Shown piece by piece: positions 29,769 to 38,993 of a stretch of 64,000 nucleotides of DNA. The notes below the pieces were generated by a model. The model was not told the origin of the DNA, did no database searches, and saw nothing but the letters and a program-made list of their open reading frames with translations. This DNA is from Aliiroseovarius sp. M344 (GTDB taxonomy: Bacteria; Pseudomonadota; Alphaproteobacteria; Rhodobacterales; Rhodobacteraceae): assembly GCF_025140835.1 (NCBI RefSeq), contig NZ_CP081153.1:992001-1056000 (forward strand), read 5' to 3'. Every line of letters starts with the position of its first letter. Position 1 is the first letter of the stretch. A program made the translations under genes and the position numbers.

Positions 29769-30908
29769 ATGAGCAGGCAACCTTCGATCTGGCTAACAGC
29801 CTTATCCCATTTGAGAACCGAAACACCGACACAGCCGGTGCTGTATTTCGCGCCATCCGCGCTTCAGGCGACCGCGCAACGGTTTATTGATGGTTTCGAT
29901 GGGCTGGTGACTTATGCTGTAAAAGCCAACGATTCCAAAGTAGTGTTGGAAAACCTTGTTGCGTCAGGGATCAGCGCTTTTGATGTGGCCAGCCCGGCCG
30001 AAATGCACGCGCTGCGCTCTGTGTCGCCCGACGTTGTGATGCACTATAACAATCCCGTTCGGTCGCGCGATGAGATTGCCCAGGCGGTTGAACTTGGCGT
30101 TCGGTCCTATTCCATTGACGCGCCGCACGAGTTTGAGAAATTGCGCGCGCAGGTCGATCCAGCGGGCGTCGAGGTTGCCGTGCGCTTGCGGCTGTCTGTC
30201 GAAGGCGCGGCCTATCATTTCGGTGCGAAGTTTGGTGCGGATGCCGAGCAGGCAGTCGCTTTACTGCGCATGGTGAAAGAAGCGGGGTATACCCCGTCGA
30301 TGACGTTCCATCCCGGCACGCAATGCGCTGCTCCTTCGGCGTGGTCGACGTATATCGAAACATGCGCCGAGGTTGCGAAAGCGGCAGGCGTTACGCTGTC
30401 GCGCCTGAACGTGGGGGGCGGTTTTGCCGCCAATCGAGGTGTCGCGCCGGATCTGGAGGCGATTTTTGGGGCCATCCACGATGCCGTGATCAAGGCGTTT
30501 GGTCAGAATGCGCCGGCGCTGGTTTGCGAACCCGGCCGCGCGATGGTCGCGGATGCATTCACGCTGGCCACGCGGGTAAAGTCCATTCGCGAGGACGGCG
30601 CGGTGTTTCTGAATGACGGAATTTACGGTGCGCTGTCCGAAGCGCCGTCGATCGGTGTGCCGGACCGTATCGTAACAGTGACGTCAAATGGGGACCAACA
30701 CGCAGGCGCTGTGTCGCGCCGCGTGGTTTTCGGGCCAACCTGCGATTCTATTGACCAACTGCCCGACCCGCTGGCCTTGCCATCCGATCTGGCCGAAGAC
30801 GACTATGTTCTGTTTTCGGGAATGGGGGCCTATAGCCTTGCGACCGTGACGCGGTTCAATGGCTACGGCCTGTTGGACATCGTAACAGTGCAACGCGCCG
30901 GATTGTGA
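29769..30908 (+). CDS. Ornithine decarboxylase (fold type III)
   Basis: 379 residues from the ATG at 29769. PLP lysine in TYAVKAND, DVASPAEMHA, FHPGTQC, glycine-rich NVGGGF, EPGRAMVADAF and the second-subunit cysteine in GPTCDSIDQLP mark eukaryotic-type ornithine/diaminopimelate decarboxylases. The CDSID motif with short length favours ornithine (or lysine/ornithine) over diaminopimelate. The product putrescine links to the uptake and degradation genes at the left end of the window. The stop codon is inside a long hairpin. Confidence 0.87.
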   Translation: MSRQPSIWLTALSHLRTETPTQPVLYFAPSALQATAQRFIDGFDGLVTYAVKANDSKVVLENLVASGISAFDVASPAEMHALRSVSPDVVMHYNNPVRSRDEIAQAVELGVRSYSIDAPHEFEKLRAQVDPAGVEVAVRLRLSVEGAAYHFGAKFGADAEQAVALLRMVKEAGYTPSMTFHPGTQCAAPSAWSTYIETCAEVAKAAGVTLSRLNVGGGFAANRGVAPDLEAIFGAIHDAVIKAFGQNAPALVCEPGRAMVADAFTLATRVKSIREDGAVFLNDGIYGALSEAPSIGVPDRIVTVTSNGDQHAGAVSRRVVFGPTCDSIDQLPDPLALPSDLAEDDYVLFSGMGAYSLATVTRFNGYGLLDIVTVQRAGL

Positions 30909-30918
30909 TCCGGCGCGT
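30893..30918. terminator. Hairpin spanning the decarboxylase stop codon
   Basis: Perfect 11-base arms ACGCGCCGGAT (30893-30903) and ATCCGGCGCGT (30908-30918) with a TGTG loop. It lies between convergent decarboxylase and metF genes. Only a weak T run follows in either direction. Confidence 0.55.
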
Positions 30919-30923
30919 CAGGT

Positions 30924-31790
30924 TTATGCCACGTCTTGCAGTACTACGCGTGGGGTGATGCCCAAGGCGCGCGCCACATCACGGGTCAGAGCCGGGTTGT
31001 TCAGCGTGTAGAAATGTAGGTCCTCGACGCCGCCATCAATCAGATCCGTGCACAATTCGCTGCAAAGCGCGGTGGCCAGAAGATCTTCCCGACCATCGCG
31101 AACCGCCTTCTCGAACGCATCGTTCAGCCAGTTGGGAATTTCCGTGCCGCAGCGTTCTGCAAACTTGCGCACGCCTTTCCAGTTCTCAATCGGCAGGATG
31201 CCCGGGATGATCGGCACGTCGATCCCGGCTTTTTCGCATTTGTCGCGGAACCGGAAGAACGTATCGTCTTCAAAGAAGAACTGGGTGATGGCAGAGTTTG
31301 CGCCCGCATCAACTTTGCGTTTCAACCACGCGACGTTCGCGTCCAGATCTGCGCTTTCGGGGTGCGGGTCTGGATACGCGCCAACACGGATATTGAAGTC
31401 GCCGGTTTCAGCAAGGGCTTCGATCAGTTCAACAGATGAAGAAAACCCGTCTTCATGCGGCACAAAGCCAGCAGCCCCCTTGGGCGGATCGCCACGCAAC
31501 GCAACAATATCGGTCACGCCGGTTTTGGCGTAGTCTTTGGCGATGGCCAACGTATCTTCGCGTGAGGCATCCACACAGGTCAGGTGGGCTGCGACATTCA
31601 GGCCGTAATGTTTGTGGATGGTCTGCACTGCGTCATGGGTCAGTTCGCGAGTCGTGCCGCCTGCGCCATATGTAACCGATACAAAGCTTGGATCCAGCGG
31701 CGCCAGTTCGCGCACCGTCTCCCACAGGCGGAAGGACGCATCAAGCGACTGGGGCGGAAAAAACTCGAACGAGATATTGGGGGTTTTCAT
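30924..31790 (-). CDS. metF: Methylenetetrahydrofolate reductase
   Basis: 288 residues from the ATG at 31790 (GAGGT upstream). The FEFFPPQ start, SVTYGAGGTTRE, VALRGDPP and QFFFEDDTF blocks identify MetF, a flavoprotein making 5-methyl-tetrahydrofolate for methionine synthesis. It is divergent from a MetR-type regulator, the classical arrangement. Confidence 0.95.
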   Translation of the reverse strand: MKTPNISFEFFPPQSLDASFRLWETVRELAPLDPSFVSVTYGAGGTTRELTHDAVQTIHKHYGLNVAAHLTCVDASREDTLAIAKDYAKTGVTDIVALRGDPPKGAAGFVPHEDGFSSSVELIEALAETGDFNIRVGAYPDPHPESADLDANVAWLKRKVDAGANSAITQFFFEDDTFFRFRDKCEKAGIDVPIIPGILPIENWKGVRKFAERCGTEIPNWLNDAFEKAVRDGREDLLATALCSELCTDLIDGGVEDLHFYTLNNPALTRDVARALGITPRVVLQDVA

Positions 31791-31846
31791 GGCGACCTCG
31801 GTATTCGGATTTGATGTTTGTTGACCCCTTGTGCCGGCTTTTGGTT

Positions 31847-31872
31847 TGTGAGACAAATTCATAATTCTCACA
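31847..31872. promoter_or_regulatory. Candidate MetR-binding region
   Basis: TGTGAG-N14-CTCACA (31847-31872) is a perfect spaced palindrome in the metF/metR intergenic space. Inside it TGAGACAAATTCA (31849-31861) matches the known MetR consensus TGAA-N5-TTCA except for one base. Confidence 0.5.
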
Positions 31873-31891
31873 ATGATCATGAGTTTGGTAC

Positions 31892-32797
31892 ATGTATTTG
31901 GAATTTCGCCATCTGCGCACGATCCGGGCTATCGAACAGGCCGGCAGTCTGGCGCGGGCAGCCGATATTTTGCACATCACCCAATCGGCGCTGAGCCACC
32001 AGATCAAAGGGCTTGAAGAACAAGTCGGGATGGAGCTGTTTCATCGCCGCACAAAGCCCATGCGCCTGAGCCCGGCCGGCATGAAGCTTTTGCGGTTGGC
32101 TGAGCATATTCTGCCGGAAGTATCTCGTTTGGAAGAGGAATTTAGGGCACTGAAGTCTGGCCGGTCCGGTCGGCTGCATATCGCGATCGAGTGTCACGCG
32201 TGCTTTGACTGGTTGTTTCCTGTGCTGGATAAATTGCGCCACGCCTGGCCCGATGTGGATTTGGACATCCGCCAACGGCTATCCTTTGATGCGCTGGAGG
32301 CACTAAGGCGCGAAGAAGTGGACTATGTCATATCGTCTGATCCCATCGATATGCCCGGCATTACATTTTCGCCACTCTTTGATTACGAGCCAAGATTTGT
32401 TGCTGCCGCCAACCATAAATTGTCAGAACGCGACTATATCGAGGCCGAAGATTTTGCGGACGAATTGCTGCTGACATATCCCGTCGAACGGTCAAAGACG
32501 GATGTTTTTTCTGCTCTTCTGACCCCCAACCGGGTCGAACCGCGCGGGGTGCGGCAGGTCGAGATGACCGAGGTTATTCTGATGCTGGTCGCCGCCGGTC
32601 GTGGTGTAGCAGTTTTACCTGATTGGGTTTTGCGCAGCGTAAAAAACAACCCTGATTACATCACCCGCCCGTTGACCGAACAAGGGCTGGCCAAACGCAT
32701 GTATGCAGCAACCAGAGATGAAGATGCGATGGTGCCTTATGTGGCGCATATGATCCGTTTGTGCAGATCGGAACCGGTTAAACTGCAGCGTGCATGA
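31892..32797 (+). CDS. metR: LysR-family regulator, MetR type
   Basis: 301 residues. The N-terminal winged helix is LRTIRAIEQAGSLARAADIL and then HITQSALSHQIKGLEEQVGM, ELFHRRTKPMRLSPAG. The CHACFDWLFPVLDKLRHAWP segment opens the effector domain, similar to MetR, which uses homocysteine as co-inducer. It is divergent from metF with a MetR-like site between. The ribosome site is weak; the ATG at 31892 is kept because the family starts here. Confidence 0.88.
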   Translation: MYLEFRHLRTIRAIEQAGSLARAADILHITQSALSHQIKGLEEQVGMELFHRRTKPMRLSPAGMKLLRLAEHILPEVSRLEEEFRALKSGRSGRLHIAIECHACFDWLFPVLDKLRHAWPDVDLDIRQRLSFDALEALRREEVDYVISSDPIDMPGITFSPLFDYEPRFVAAANHKLSERDYIEAEDFADELLLTYPVERSKTDVFSALLTPNRVEPRGVRQVEMTEVILMLVAAGRGVAVLPDWVLRSVKNNPDYITRPLTEQGLAKRMYAATRDEDAMVPYVAHMIRLCRSEPVKLQRA

Positions 32798-32868
32798 CGC
32801 GACTAATCGGGCTTGGCAAACAAGGCGTCGGCACGTATACGCGCCGTCTAAGAGGTTAGGAGCGCCCC

Positions 32869-33657
32869 ATGGAAGGCAGTGCAAATCTGAATGTGATGAT
32901 CAAGGCCGCCCGGATGGCGGGTCGCAGCCTTGTGAAAGACTTCCGTGAAGTCGAGAACTTGCAAGTGTCGATGAAGGGCGCAGGCGACTTCGTATCGAAG
33001 GCTGATTTGGCCGCTGAAAAGATCATTCGAGACATCTTGATGGAGGCACGGCCCAACTATGGCTGGCTGGCCGAAGAAAGCGACGCGGCCGAGGGCAAAG
33101 ATCCGACCCGTCGCTGGATCGTCGATCCCCTGGATGGGACGACCAATTTCCTGCACGGTTTGCCACATTGGGCGGTTTCTATTGCTCTGGAGCATAAAGG
33201 CGAGATTGTTGCCGGTGTGATTTTTGATGCCGCGAAAGACGAAATGTTCGTTGCTGAAAAAGGCGCAGGCGCATGGTTGAACCAAAGCCGGCTGCGCGTT
33301 TCGGGCCGGTCGCGGATGATCGAAAGCCTGTTTGCCACGGGGCTTCCATTTGGCGGGCGCGCTGATCTTCCAGATACGCTGCAAGACCTTGCACGGATCT
33401 TGCCCAGTTGTTCGGGTGTTCGCCGCTTTGGTGCTGCTGCTCTTGACCTCGCCTATGTGGCGGCTGGACGGTATGACGGGTTCTGGGAACGCCGCCTGAA
33501 CGCATGGGACGTCGCAGCCGGACTAGTTATCGTTCGCGAGGCAGGTGGCCTTCTTGCACCGATCAATCCTGAAGGGTCAATCCTGTCGGATGGAGAGGTC
33601 ATCGCATCAAACGAAGCGATCTTTGAGAAGTTCTCGGGCCTCGTTCGCGGCGACTAA
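32869..33657 (+). CDS. suhB: Inositol monophosphatase family protein (SuhB-like)
   Basis: 262 residues. Metal and catalytic blocks are WLAEESD, WIVDPLDGTTNFLHGLPHWA and the C-terminal WDVAAGLVIVREAGG; the fold is complete. SuhB-type proteins dephosphorylate inositol phosphates and in some bacteria also act in ribosome biogenesis. No linked inositol genes are here, so the physiological role is open. Confidence 0.9.
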   Translation: MEGSANLNVMIKAARMAGRSLVKDFREVENLQVSMKGAGDFVSKADLAAEKIIRDILMEARPNYGWLAEESDAAEGKDPTRRWIVDPLDGTTNFLHGLPHWAVSIALEHKGEIVAGVIFDAAKDEMFVAEKGAGAWLNQSRLRVSGRSRMIESLFATGLPFGGRADLPDTLQDLARILPSCSGVRRFGAAALDLAYVAAGRYDGFWERRLNAWDVAAGLVIVREAGGLLAPINPEGSILSDGEVIASNEAIFEKFSGLVRGD

Positions 33658-33727
33658 TTTCCTGCCAGAGCTGCAAAATACCGTTTCGAGGTCACAATGC
33701 TGCCTGATTGTTCGGCAAGAAAGCGGT

Positions 33728-33928
33728 ATGAACAAGTTAAAAGATATATCAGCCCGCATGTTTGGGCTTCTCGCGGACGAAGATGGTGCTGTAACCGTCG
33801 ATTGGATCGTGTTGACCGCTGCTATTGTCATGCTGGGCATGGCGAGTATGTTTATTGTCGCTGGGAATATTCCCGGGCTGTCCAGTAAGGTCAGTAGCGT
33901 CGTGGCCAATCAGTCAGTCGGAAGTTAA
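33728..33928 (+). CDS. 66-residue Flp-pilin-like protein
   Basis: Starts at ATG 33728. Residues 15-45 read LLADEDGAVTVDWIVLTAAI, a class III (type IVb) prepilin-like arrangement: a glycine before the hydrophobic helix, then polar D and W where Flp pilins have E5 and Y6. The tail is short and serine-rich. No tad assembly genes are near. It may be a minor pilin or a degenerate single-pass membrane peptide. The ribosome site is weak. Confidence 0.65.
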   Translation: MNKLKDISARMFGLLADEDGAVTVDWIVLTAAIVMLGMASMFIVAGNIPGLSSKVSSVVANQSVGS

Positions 33929-33978
33929 CCACCTTTTCGTGGGTCGAAAGCAGGTGCGTGCGTTGCGCCAGCTGTGCG

Positions 33979-34731
33979 TTATTGCTTCCGTCGGCGAACG
34001 GTCGGAATACCACTTTTCTCAAATTTATATTGTGCATCCGGATGGTCCGGATGCCCATGGGTGCGTGTCCAAAACGCCGTTGCACCAAGCCGTTGCCAAA
34101 CTGGCAGCACGAACAGGAGACCGGTGATGAAGCCGCCCGCGTGGGCCCAATAGGCCACGCCGCCGCCTGTTTGCGACAGGCTCAGCGCTCCGTTCACGAC
34201 CTGCAATCCGAACCAGATGATCAGCATGAGCCAAGCTGGGAACGGGATCACTTTGATGATCACGATGATGATGAAAAGCACGTCGACCCGCGCCCGCGGA
34301 AACAACAATAGGTATCCGCCCATCACGCCCGCGATCGCACCTGATGCGCCGACCATTGGGACGAGGCTGCTGGTGTCTGCGATTATCTGCATCGCCAAAG
34401 CGCCGATACCGGACAGAAGATAAAAGACGGCAAACCGGACATGACCAAGTACATCTTCAAGGTTGTCACCAAAGATCCACAAAAACAGCATGTTGCCAGC
34501 GAAATGCATAAAGCCACCATGCAGGAACATTGAGGTGACCACCGTTAGGATGCCATCGCCGCTCATAAGCCGCATCGGTACGGCGCCAAACTCCACGTAG
34601 ATGCGGCCCAACGCTTCTTCATTGCCATAAAGCGGCAACATCAAAAGAAAAACGATCGCGTTTATCGCAATCAGCCCGTAGGTGACATAGGGCGTGCGTT
34701 CGGATGGGTTGTGATCGCGAATAGGAAACAT
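33979..34731 (-). CDS. Rhomboid-family intramembrane serine protease
   Basis: 250 residues from the ATG at 34731. Six hydrophobic segments, the nucleophile loop MVGASGAIAGVMGGYL and the histidine in VAYWAHAGGFITGLLF form the rhomboid dyad. SMFLHGGFMHFAGNMLFLWI is the conserved helix 2-3 region. The C-terminal tail is soluble and basic. Substrates are unknown. The start is less certain because no ribosome site precedes it; a GTG at 34770 is an alternative. It lies 45 bases downstream of putA on the same strand. Confidence 0.87.
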   Translation of the reverse strand: MFPIRDHNPSERTPYVTYGLIAINAIVFLLMLPLYGNEEALGRIYVEFGAVPMRLMSGDGILTVVTSMFLHGGFMHFAGNMLFLWIFGDNLEDVLGHVRFAVFYLLSGIGALAMQIIADTSSLVPMVGASGAIAGVMGGYLLLFPRARVDVLFIIIVIIKVIPFPAWLMLIIWFGLQVVNGALSLSQTGGGVAYWAHAGGFITGLLFVLPVWQRLGATAFWTRTHGHPDHPDAQYKFEKSGIPTVRRRKQ

Positions 34732-34738
34732 GGGATGA

Positions 34739-34767
34739 CTTGACCCGATGGCGTGCACCGGGTCAAG
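34739..34767 (-). promoter_or_regulatory. Hairpin between putA and the rhomboid gene
   Basis: Perfect nine-base arms CTTGACCCG (34739-34747) and CGGGTCAAG (34759-34767). On the minus strand it ends eight bases before the rhomboid ATG and covers the expected ribosome-site region. No T tract follows, so it may affect translation rather than termination (inference). Confidence 0.4.
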
Positions 34768-34775
34768 CACAGTGC

Positions 34776-37700
34776 TTATTCAGCGGCAAGATCAGGCGCT
34801 TGCGACAGCATCAAAAGTTCCGCATTGCCACCCGATGCCGTGGTGTCCACGCAAAGGTGGCGTTCATAGGTGACAGCCTCTGCGGTGATCGCGCCGGTGA
34901 TCAAAGACAGGATCGCTCCCGGACGCGCAGAAAGCGCCTGCGCGATGGTGCGGGAGATGTCGTTGTCGCCCCAAAAGACCGCGCCGCCTATTCCACCGAC
35001 AGATGAAATCAGCTCGGCTGGCAGATCGGGCGACAAAACCGCTTTTCCGCCCAATTTTTCAATGTCGGCCTTCTGCCGTTCGGCTGCGACCTTGCCTGGC
35101 CCAAGACACAAGAACGGTGCCCGCGGGTGGATGGACAGTTGGTTCAGTTCACCTGTGGGGCCGGGCAAGCGCTCCGAGCCAAGCATTGTCGCTTTGGAAG
35201 CTGACGCGACCGCGCGTTCGAGTTCTGCTTTGCTGAGTATCGAAATCGCGCTCTCCGTAGCGGACATTGGCGCGGGTCCCGTGTCGCAGAAACGATCCAT
35301 ATAAGATGGCCCGCCCGCCTTAGGGCCGGTGCCAGATAATCCCTCTCCGCCAAAGGGTTGCGATCCTACAATCGCGCCGATCTGGTTGCGGTTGACATAG
35401 GCGTTACCCGCATGAATGCGTTCGACCACGTGTTGAACGCGGTCATCAATGCGCGTGTGCAGCCCGAAGGTCAGACCATAGCCCGTCGCATTGATCGCAT
35501 CGATCACACTGTCCAGCTTGTCTGCCTTGTACCGCGCGATGTGCAGCACCGGCCCAAAGATCTCGCGCTCCATCTCTTTGATGCCACCGACGCGGATCAG
35601 GGCAGGCGCGATGAAATACCCGCTGTTTGGTGCAGTTAATTCGTGCACCAACCGCTTGTCGGCCCGAGCGGCGTCCACATAGGCGCGAATGCCTTGGTAA
35701 GCTTCGTCATCAATCACCGGTCCAAGGTCGGTAGACAATTGCCAAGGATCCGCGGGGTTAAGTTCGTCCATCGCGCCGATCAGCATCTCAGTCAGGCTGT
35801 CGGCGATGTCCTCTTGCACGTAAAGACAGCGCAGGGCCGAACAACGCTGGCCGGCTGATTGAAAGCTCGACGCGACGATGTCGCGCACGGCTTGCTCGGG
35901 CAACGCCGTGCTGTCGACGATCATTGCGTTCAGTCCGCCGGTCTCAGCGATCAAGGGTGCTGACGGCGACATGTGTTTGGCCATCGCACGTCGAATGATC
36001 AGCGCCGTCTCGGTCGACCCGGTGAAGGCGACGCCACCAATCCGTGCATCCGACGTGAGGGCGGCACCGACAGTGGCACCGTCGCCCGGCAAAAGTTGCA
36101 AAACATCACGCGGCACACCGGCCTCGTGCATCAATTTCACCGCAGCATGGGCGATAAGCCCCGTCTGTTCGGCAGGCTTGGCCAGCACGCCGTTTCCAGC
36201 CGCAAGTGCGCCGGCAATCTGGCCGGTGAAAATCGCCAAAGGAAAGTTCCATGGCGAGATACAAGTAAACACGCCACGCGCCTCGCGGGTCAGATGTGGA
36301 ATGCGGGACGCGTAATAACGCAGGAAATCCACGGCTTCGCGCAGTTCCCCCATGCAGTCCGGTAAGGTCTTTCCAGCCTCGCGGGTGAGCAGAGCAAAGA
36401 AGATACCAAGGTTGTCTTCGTAAAGATCAGCGGCGCGGTTCAGCACATCCGCGCGCCTCGCGGCGTCTGCGTCCCAGCGTTTTGCGGCACCAAGAGCTGC
36501 CGTGACGTCTTCGGCGCTGGCCCATGTAATCTTGCCAACTGCGTTGCCATTGGCGGGGTTCTTGACGGTCACGACCTTGCCGCCCTTGGGTTTCGCCGAG
36601 ATCAGCGGCGCGCCGGTAAATTCGGTTTTGCCAAAAACATCGCGCGCCGCATCAATTTGGTCCAGATGCGGCTCGTATGTTAGATCCAACCCCATCGAGT
36701 TCTTGCGGTCGCCATAAAGTTCGGGTCCAGTCGGAACATGCGGCGCCGGGTGGTCCAGCGCATCAAACGGGCAGGCGGCAACCTCCTCTGGTGTAACGCT
36801 TTCATCGACAATTTGGTTCACGAACGAGCTGTTTGCCCCGTTTTCCAGCAGGCGACGCACCAGATAGGCTAGCAGGTCGCGATGTGCGCCAACGGGCGCA
36901 TAAATCCGGCACCGCGTGCCGTTTCCATCCATGATGATCTGGTGCAGACGTTCCCCCATCCCGTGCAGGCGTTGGAATTCATAGCCACGGGCATCCACGC
37001 CGGACGTCTTTGCGATGTCCAGAATGGCGGCTGCCGTATGCGCATTGTGGGTCGCAAATTGTGGATAGATACGATCAGTCCGCGACAGCAGGTTGCGCGC
37101 GTTGGCGATATAGCTGACATCGGTTGCCACTTTGCGGGTGAAGACAGGGAACTCCGGCAAGCCTTCGACCTGTGCACGTTTGATTTCGCTGTCCCAATAG
37201 GCGCCTTTCACCAAGCGCACCATGATCTTGCGGTCCAGCCGCTCAGCCAAGGCATGCAGCCAGTCAATGACCGTGCCAGCGCGGTGGCCATAGGCCTGCA
37301 CGACAACGCCAAATCCGTCCCACCCGGCCAAAGATTTTTCGCTGAGTACGGCTTCGATAACATCGAGCGAGATTTGCAGTCGATCGGCTTCTTCGGCATC
37401 GATGTTGAACCCCATCCCGGCGGATTTCGCCAAGTGGGCAAGTGCGGATACGCGCGGCACCAGTGTTTCCATCACCCGGTCGCGCTGGGCACGCTCATAG
37501 CGGGGGAAAAGCGCGGAAAGCTTCACCGAGATGCCGGGGTTGGCCCGGATGTCTTTGGATTTGCAGGCGCCAGCGATTTCAGAGATCGCCTTGGCATAGG
37601 ACATCTGATAACGGCGCGCGTCATCATCGGTCAGCGCGGCTTCGCCCAGCATGTCATAGGAATAGGTGAAGCCTTTGGCCTCCATTTTCGACCCGCGCTT

Positions 37701-38234
37701 CATCGCGGACCCAATGGTTTCGCCCAGCACGAACTGGCTGCCCATTTCCTTCATTGCACGACCGACGGCGGTCCGGATGACGGGTTCGCCCAACCGCTTC
37801 ACGGCTCCACGCAGCGCGCCCGCAATGCCGGGCTCGCGGTCTTCCAGCACCTTGCCAGTCACGAGCAACGCCCAGGTAGACGCGTTCACCAGCGAAGAAG
37901 ACGAGCGCCCAAGGTGCTTGCCCCAGTCACTGGGGGCGATCTTGTCCTCAATCAACGCGTCAATGGTTTCGGCATCCGGCACACGCAGAAGGGCTTCGGC
38001 CAGACACATCAGCGCAATGCCTTCGTCCGTCGACAAGCCGTATTCAGCCAGAAAGACCTCCATCATGCCCGGATCGGAAGAGGCACGGATCGCGCGCACA
38101 AGATCGGCACCACTGGCCGAGATACGGGCGCGGTCCTCATTGGACAGCCCAGCCGCTTTGGCCAGCGCATGGATATGTTGTTCTTCGCCAGCATAGGCGA
38201 GTGCGTCGATTTTTTGGCGTAGAGCATCGGTCAT
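34776..38234 (-). CDS. putA: Bifunctional proline dehydrogenase / glutamate semialdehyde dehydrogenase
   Basis: 1152 residues. The N-terminal half is the FAD-dependent proline dehydrogenase barrel (VRLVKGAYWDSEIKRAQVEG, FATHNAHTAAAI, RIYAPVG). The second half is the NAD-dependent aldehyde dehydrogenase, with the nucleophile in SAGQRCSALRCLYV and the GGEGLSGTGPKAGGPSYM end block. No N-terminal ribbon-helix-helix DNA-binding domain is present, so PutA is not self-regulating here; the divergent Lrp-type gene fills that role. A C-terminal extension after the dehydrogenase is present, typical of long PutA. Converts proline to glutamate. Confidence 0.97.
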   Translation of the reverse strand: MTDALRQKIDALAYAGEEQHIHALAKAAGLSNEDRARISASGADLVRAIRASSDPGMMEVFLAEYGLSTDEGIALMCLAEALLRVPDAETIDALIEDKIAPSDWGKHLGRSSSSLVNASTWALLVTGKVLEDREPGIAGALRGAVKRLGEPVIRTAVGRAMKEMGSQFVLGETIGSAMKRGSKMEAKGFTYSYDMLGEAALTDDDARRYQMSYAKAISEIAGACKSKDIRANPGISVKLSALFPRYERAQRDRVMETLVPRVSALAHLAKSAGMGFNIDAEEADRLQISLDVIEAVLSEKSLAGWDGFGVVVQAYGHRAGTVIDWLHALAERLDRKIMVRLVKGAYWDSEIKRAQVEGLPEFPVFTRKVATDVSYIANARNLLSRTDRIYPQFATHNAHTAAAILDIAKTSGVDARGYEFQRLHGMGERLHQIIMDGNGTRCRIYAPVGAHRDLLAYLVRRLLENGANSSFVNQIVDESVTPEEVAACPFDALDHPAPHVPTGPELYGDRKNSMGLDLTYEPHLDQIDAARDVFGKTEFTGAPLISAKPKGGKVVTVKNPANGNAVGKITWASAEDVTAALGAAKRWDADAARRADVLNRAADLYEDNLGIFFALLTREAGKTLPDCMGELREAVDFLRYYASRIPHLTREARGVFTCISPWNFPLAIFTGQIAGALAAGNGVLAKPAEQTGLIAHAAVKLMHEAGVPRDVLQLLPGDGATVGAALTSDARIGGVAFTGSTETALIIRRAMAKHMSPSAPLIAETGGLNAMIVDSTALPEQAVRDIVASSFQSAGQRCSALRCLYVQEDIADSLTEMLIGAMDELNPADPWQLSTDLGPVIDDEAYQGIRAYVDAARADKRLVHELTAPNSGYFIAPALIRVGGIKEMEREIFGPVLHIARYKADKLDSVIDAINATGYGLTFGLHTRIDDRVQHVVERIHAGNAYVNRNQIGAIVGSQPFGGEGLSGTGPKAGGPSYMDRFCDTGPAPMSATESAISILSKAELERAVASASKATMLGSERLPGPTGELNQLSIHPRAPFLCLGPGKVAAERQKADIEKLGGKAVLSPDLPAELISSVGGIGGAVFWGDNDISRTIAQALSARPGAILSLITGAITAEAVTYERHLCVDTTASGGNAELLMLSQAPDLAAE

Positions 38235-38343
38235 TTGCGGATCCCCTTGGTGTTCGCGTTTCTGCTATGATATGCCGAATTCACAAATCAGTTTTCCTGA
38301 TTTTTGCTGATCTGCAGCCGAAATGAACAATTTGAGGGGTAAA

Positions 38344-38823
38344 ATGAAGGAAGAAAAGCAAGTCGACCTTGACCGGTTTGATCGAAAGATTCTGGATGTC
38401 TTGTCTGGCGATGGGCGTATCTCGATTACTGATCTGGCACAGCGGATTGGGTTGTCGAAATCACCGACCCAAGCGCGGGTCCGCAGGTTAGAGGCAGAAG
38501 GCGTCATCACCGGCTACCGCGCCGATGTTGATCCGATCCGGCTGGGGCGTGATCACGTGGCCTTTGTCGAGGTGAAGCTGTCTGACACTCGCGAGGCTGC
38601 TCTGACTGCTTTCAACAAACATGTCGCGCGCATCCCTGAAGTCGAAGAATGCCATTTGCTCGCGGCTCATTTCGATTACTTGTTGAAGGTGCGCACGCAA
38701 GACATGCGTGATTTTCGACGCGTGCTGGGCGAGGCGATTTCGACTTTGCCGCATCTGGCTCAAAGCTCGACCCATGTGGTGATGCAGGCCATCAAAGATG
38801 ACGGACCCACCATCGTGACCTGA
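38344..38823 (+). CDS. putR: Lrp/AsnC-family regulator of proline utilisation
   Basis: 159 residues from the ATG at 38344, with GAGGGG just upstream; an ATG at 38323 lacks one. Helix-turn-helix: ILDVLSGDGRISITDLAQRI, LSKSPTQARVRRLEAEGVI. The RAM domain ends with THVVMQAIKDDGP. Divergent from putA, the standard PutR arrangement in alphaproteobacteria, where PutR activates putA in response to proline. Confidence 0.92.
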   Translation: MKEEKQVDLDRFDRKILDVLSGDGRISITDLAQRIGLSKSPTQARVRRLEAEGVITGYRADVDPIRLGRDHVAFVEVKLSDTREAALTAFNKHVARIPEVEECHLLAAHFDYLLKVRTQDMRDFRRVLGEAISTLPHLAQSSTHVVMQAIKDDGPTIVT

Positions 38824-38906
38824 TCGCAAAGCACGCAATTTCATCTGACCGATTGCCACCGGTTTTCTAAGGAGGTAGGGAAAGGGCGGGGCTAACCCCA
38901 CCCGGT

Positions 38907-38993
38907 GCGGGCGTGATGGAATGGTAGACATACCAGACTTAAAATCTGTTGGGCCTTGTGCCCGTGTGGGTTCGACTCCCACCGCCCGCACCA
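38907..38993 (+). tRNA. tRNA-Leu (TAA)
   Basis: 87 bases with encoded CCA. Acceptor arms GCGGGCG / CGCCCGC pair fully, the long variable arm (TGGGCCTTGTGCCCGT region) marks a class II tRNA, and the anticodon TAA is at 38940-38942. T arm GTGGGTTCGACTCCCAC. Confidence 0.96.

Noticed and set aside
36882..38222. 446-codon open frame opposite putA
   Set aside because: Antisense shadow of the proline dehydrogenase domain without ribosome site or domain similarity.
38869..38877. TAAGGAGGT, a perfect Shine-Dalgarno sequence upstream of tRNA-Leu
   Set aside because: No ATG, GTG or TTG follows at a usable distance before the tRNA; it is probably coincidental or part of the putR 3' region.
38883..38903. 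GC-rich hairpin GGGCGGGG/CCCCACCC before tRNA-Leu
   Set aside because: One mismatch, no T tract and tight against the tRNA 5' end; cannot be called a terminator.
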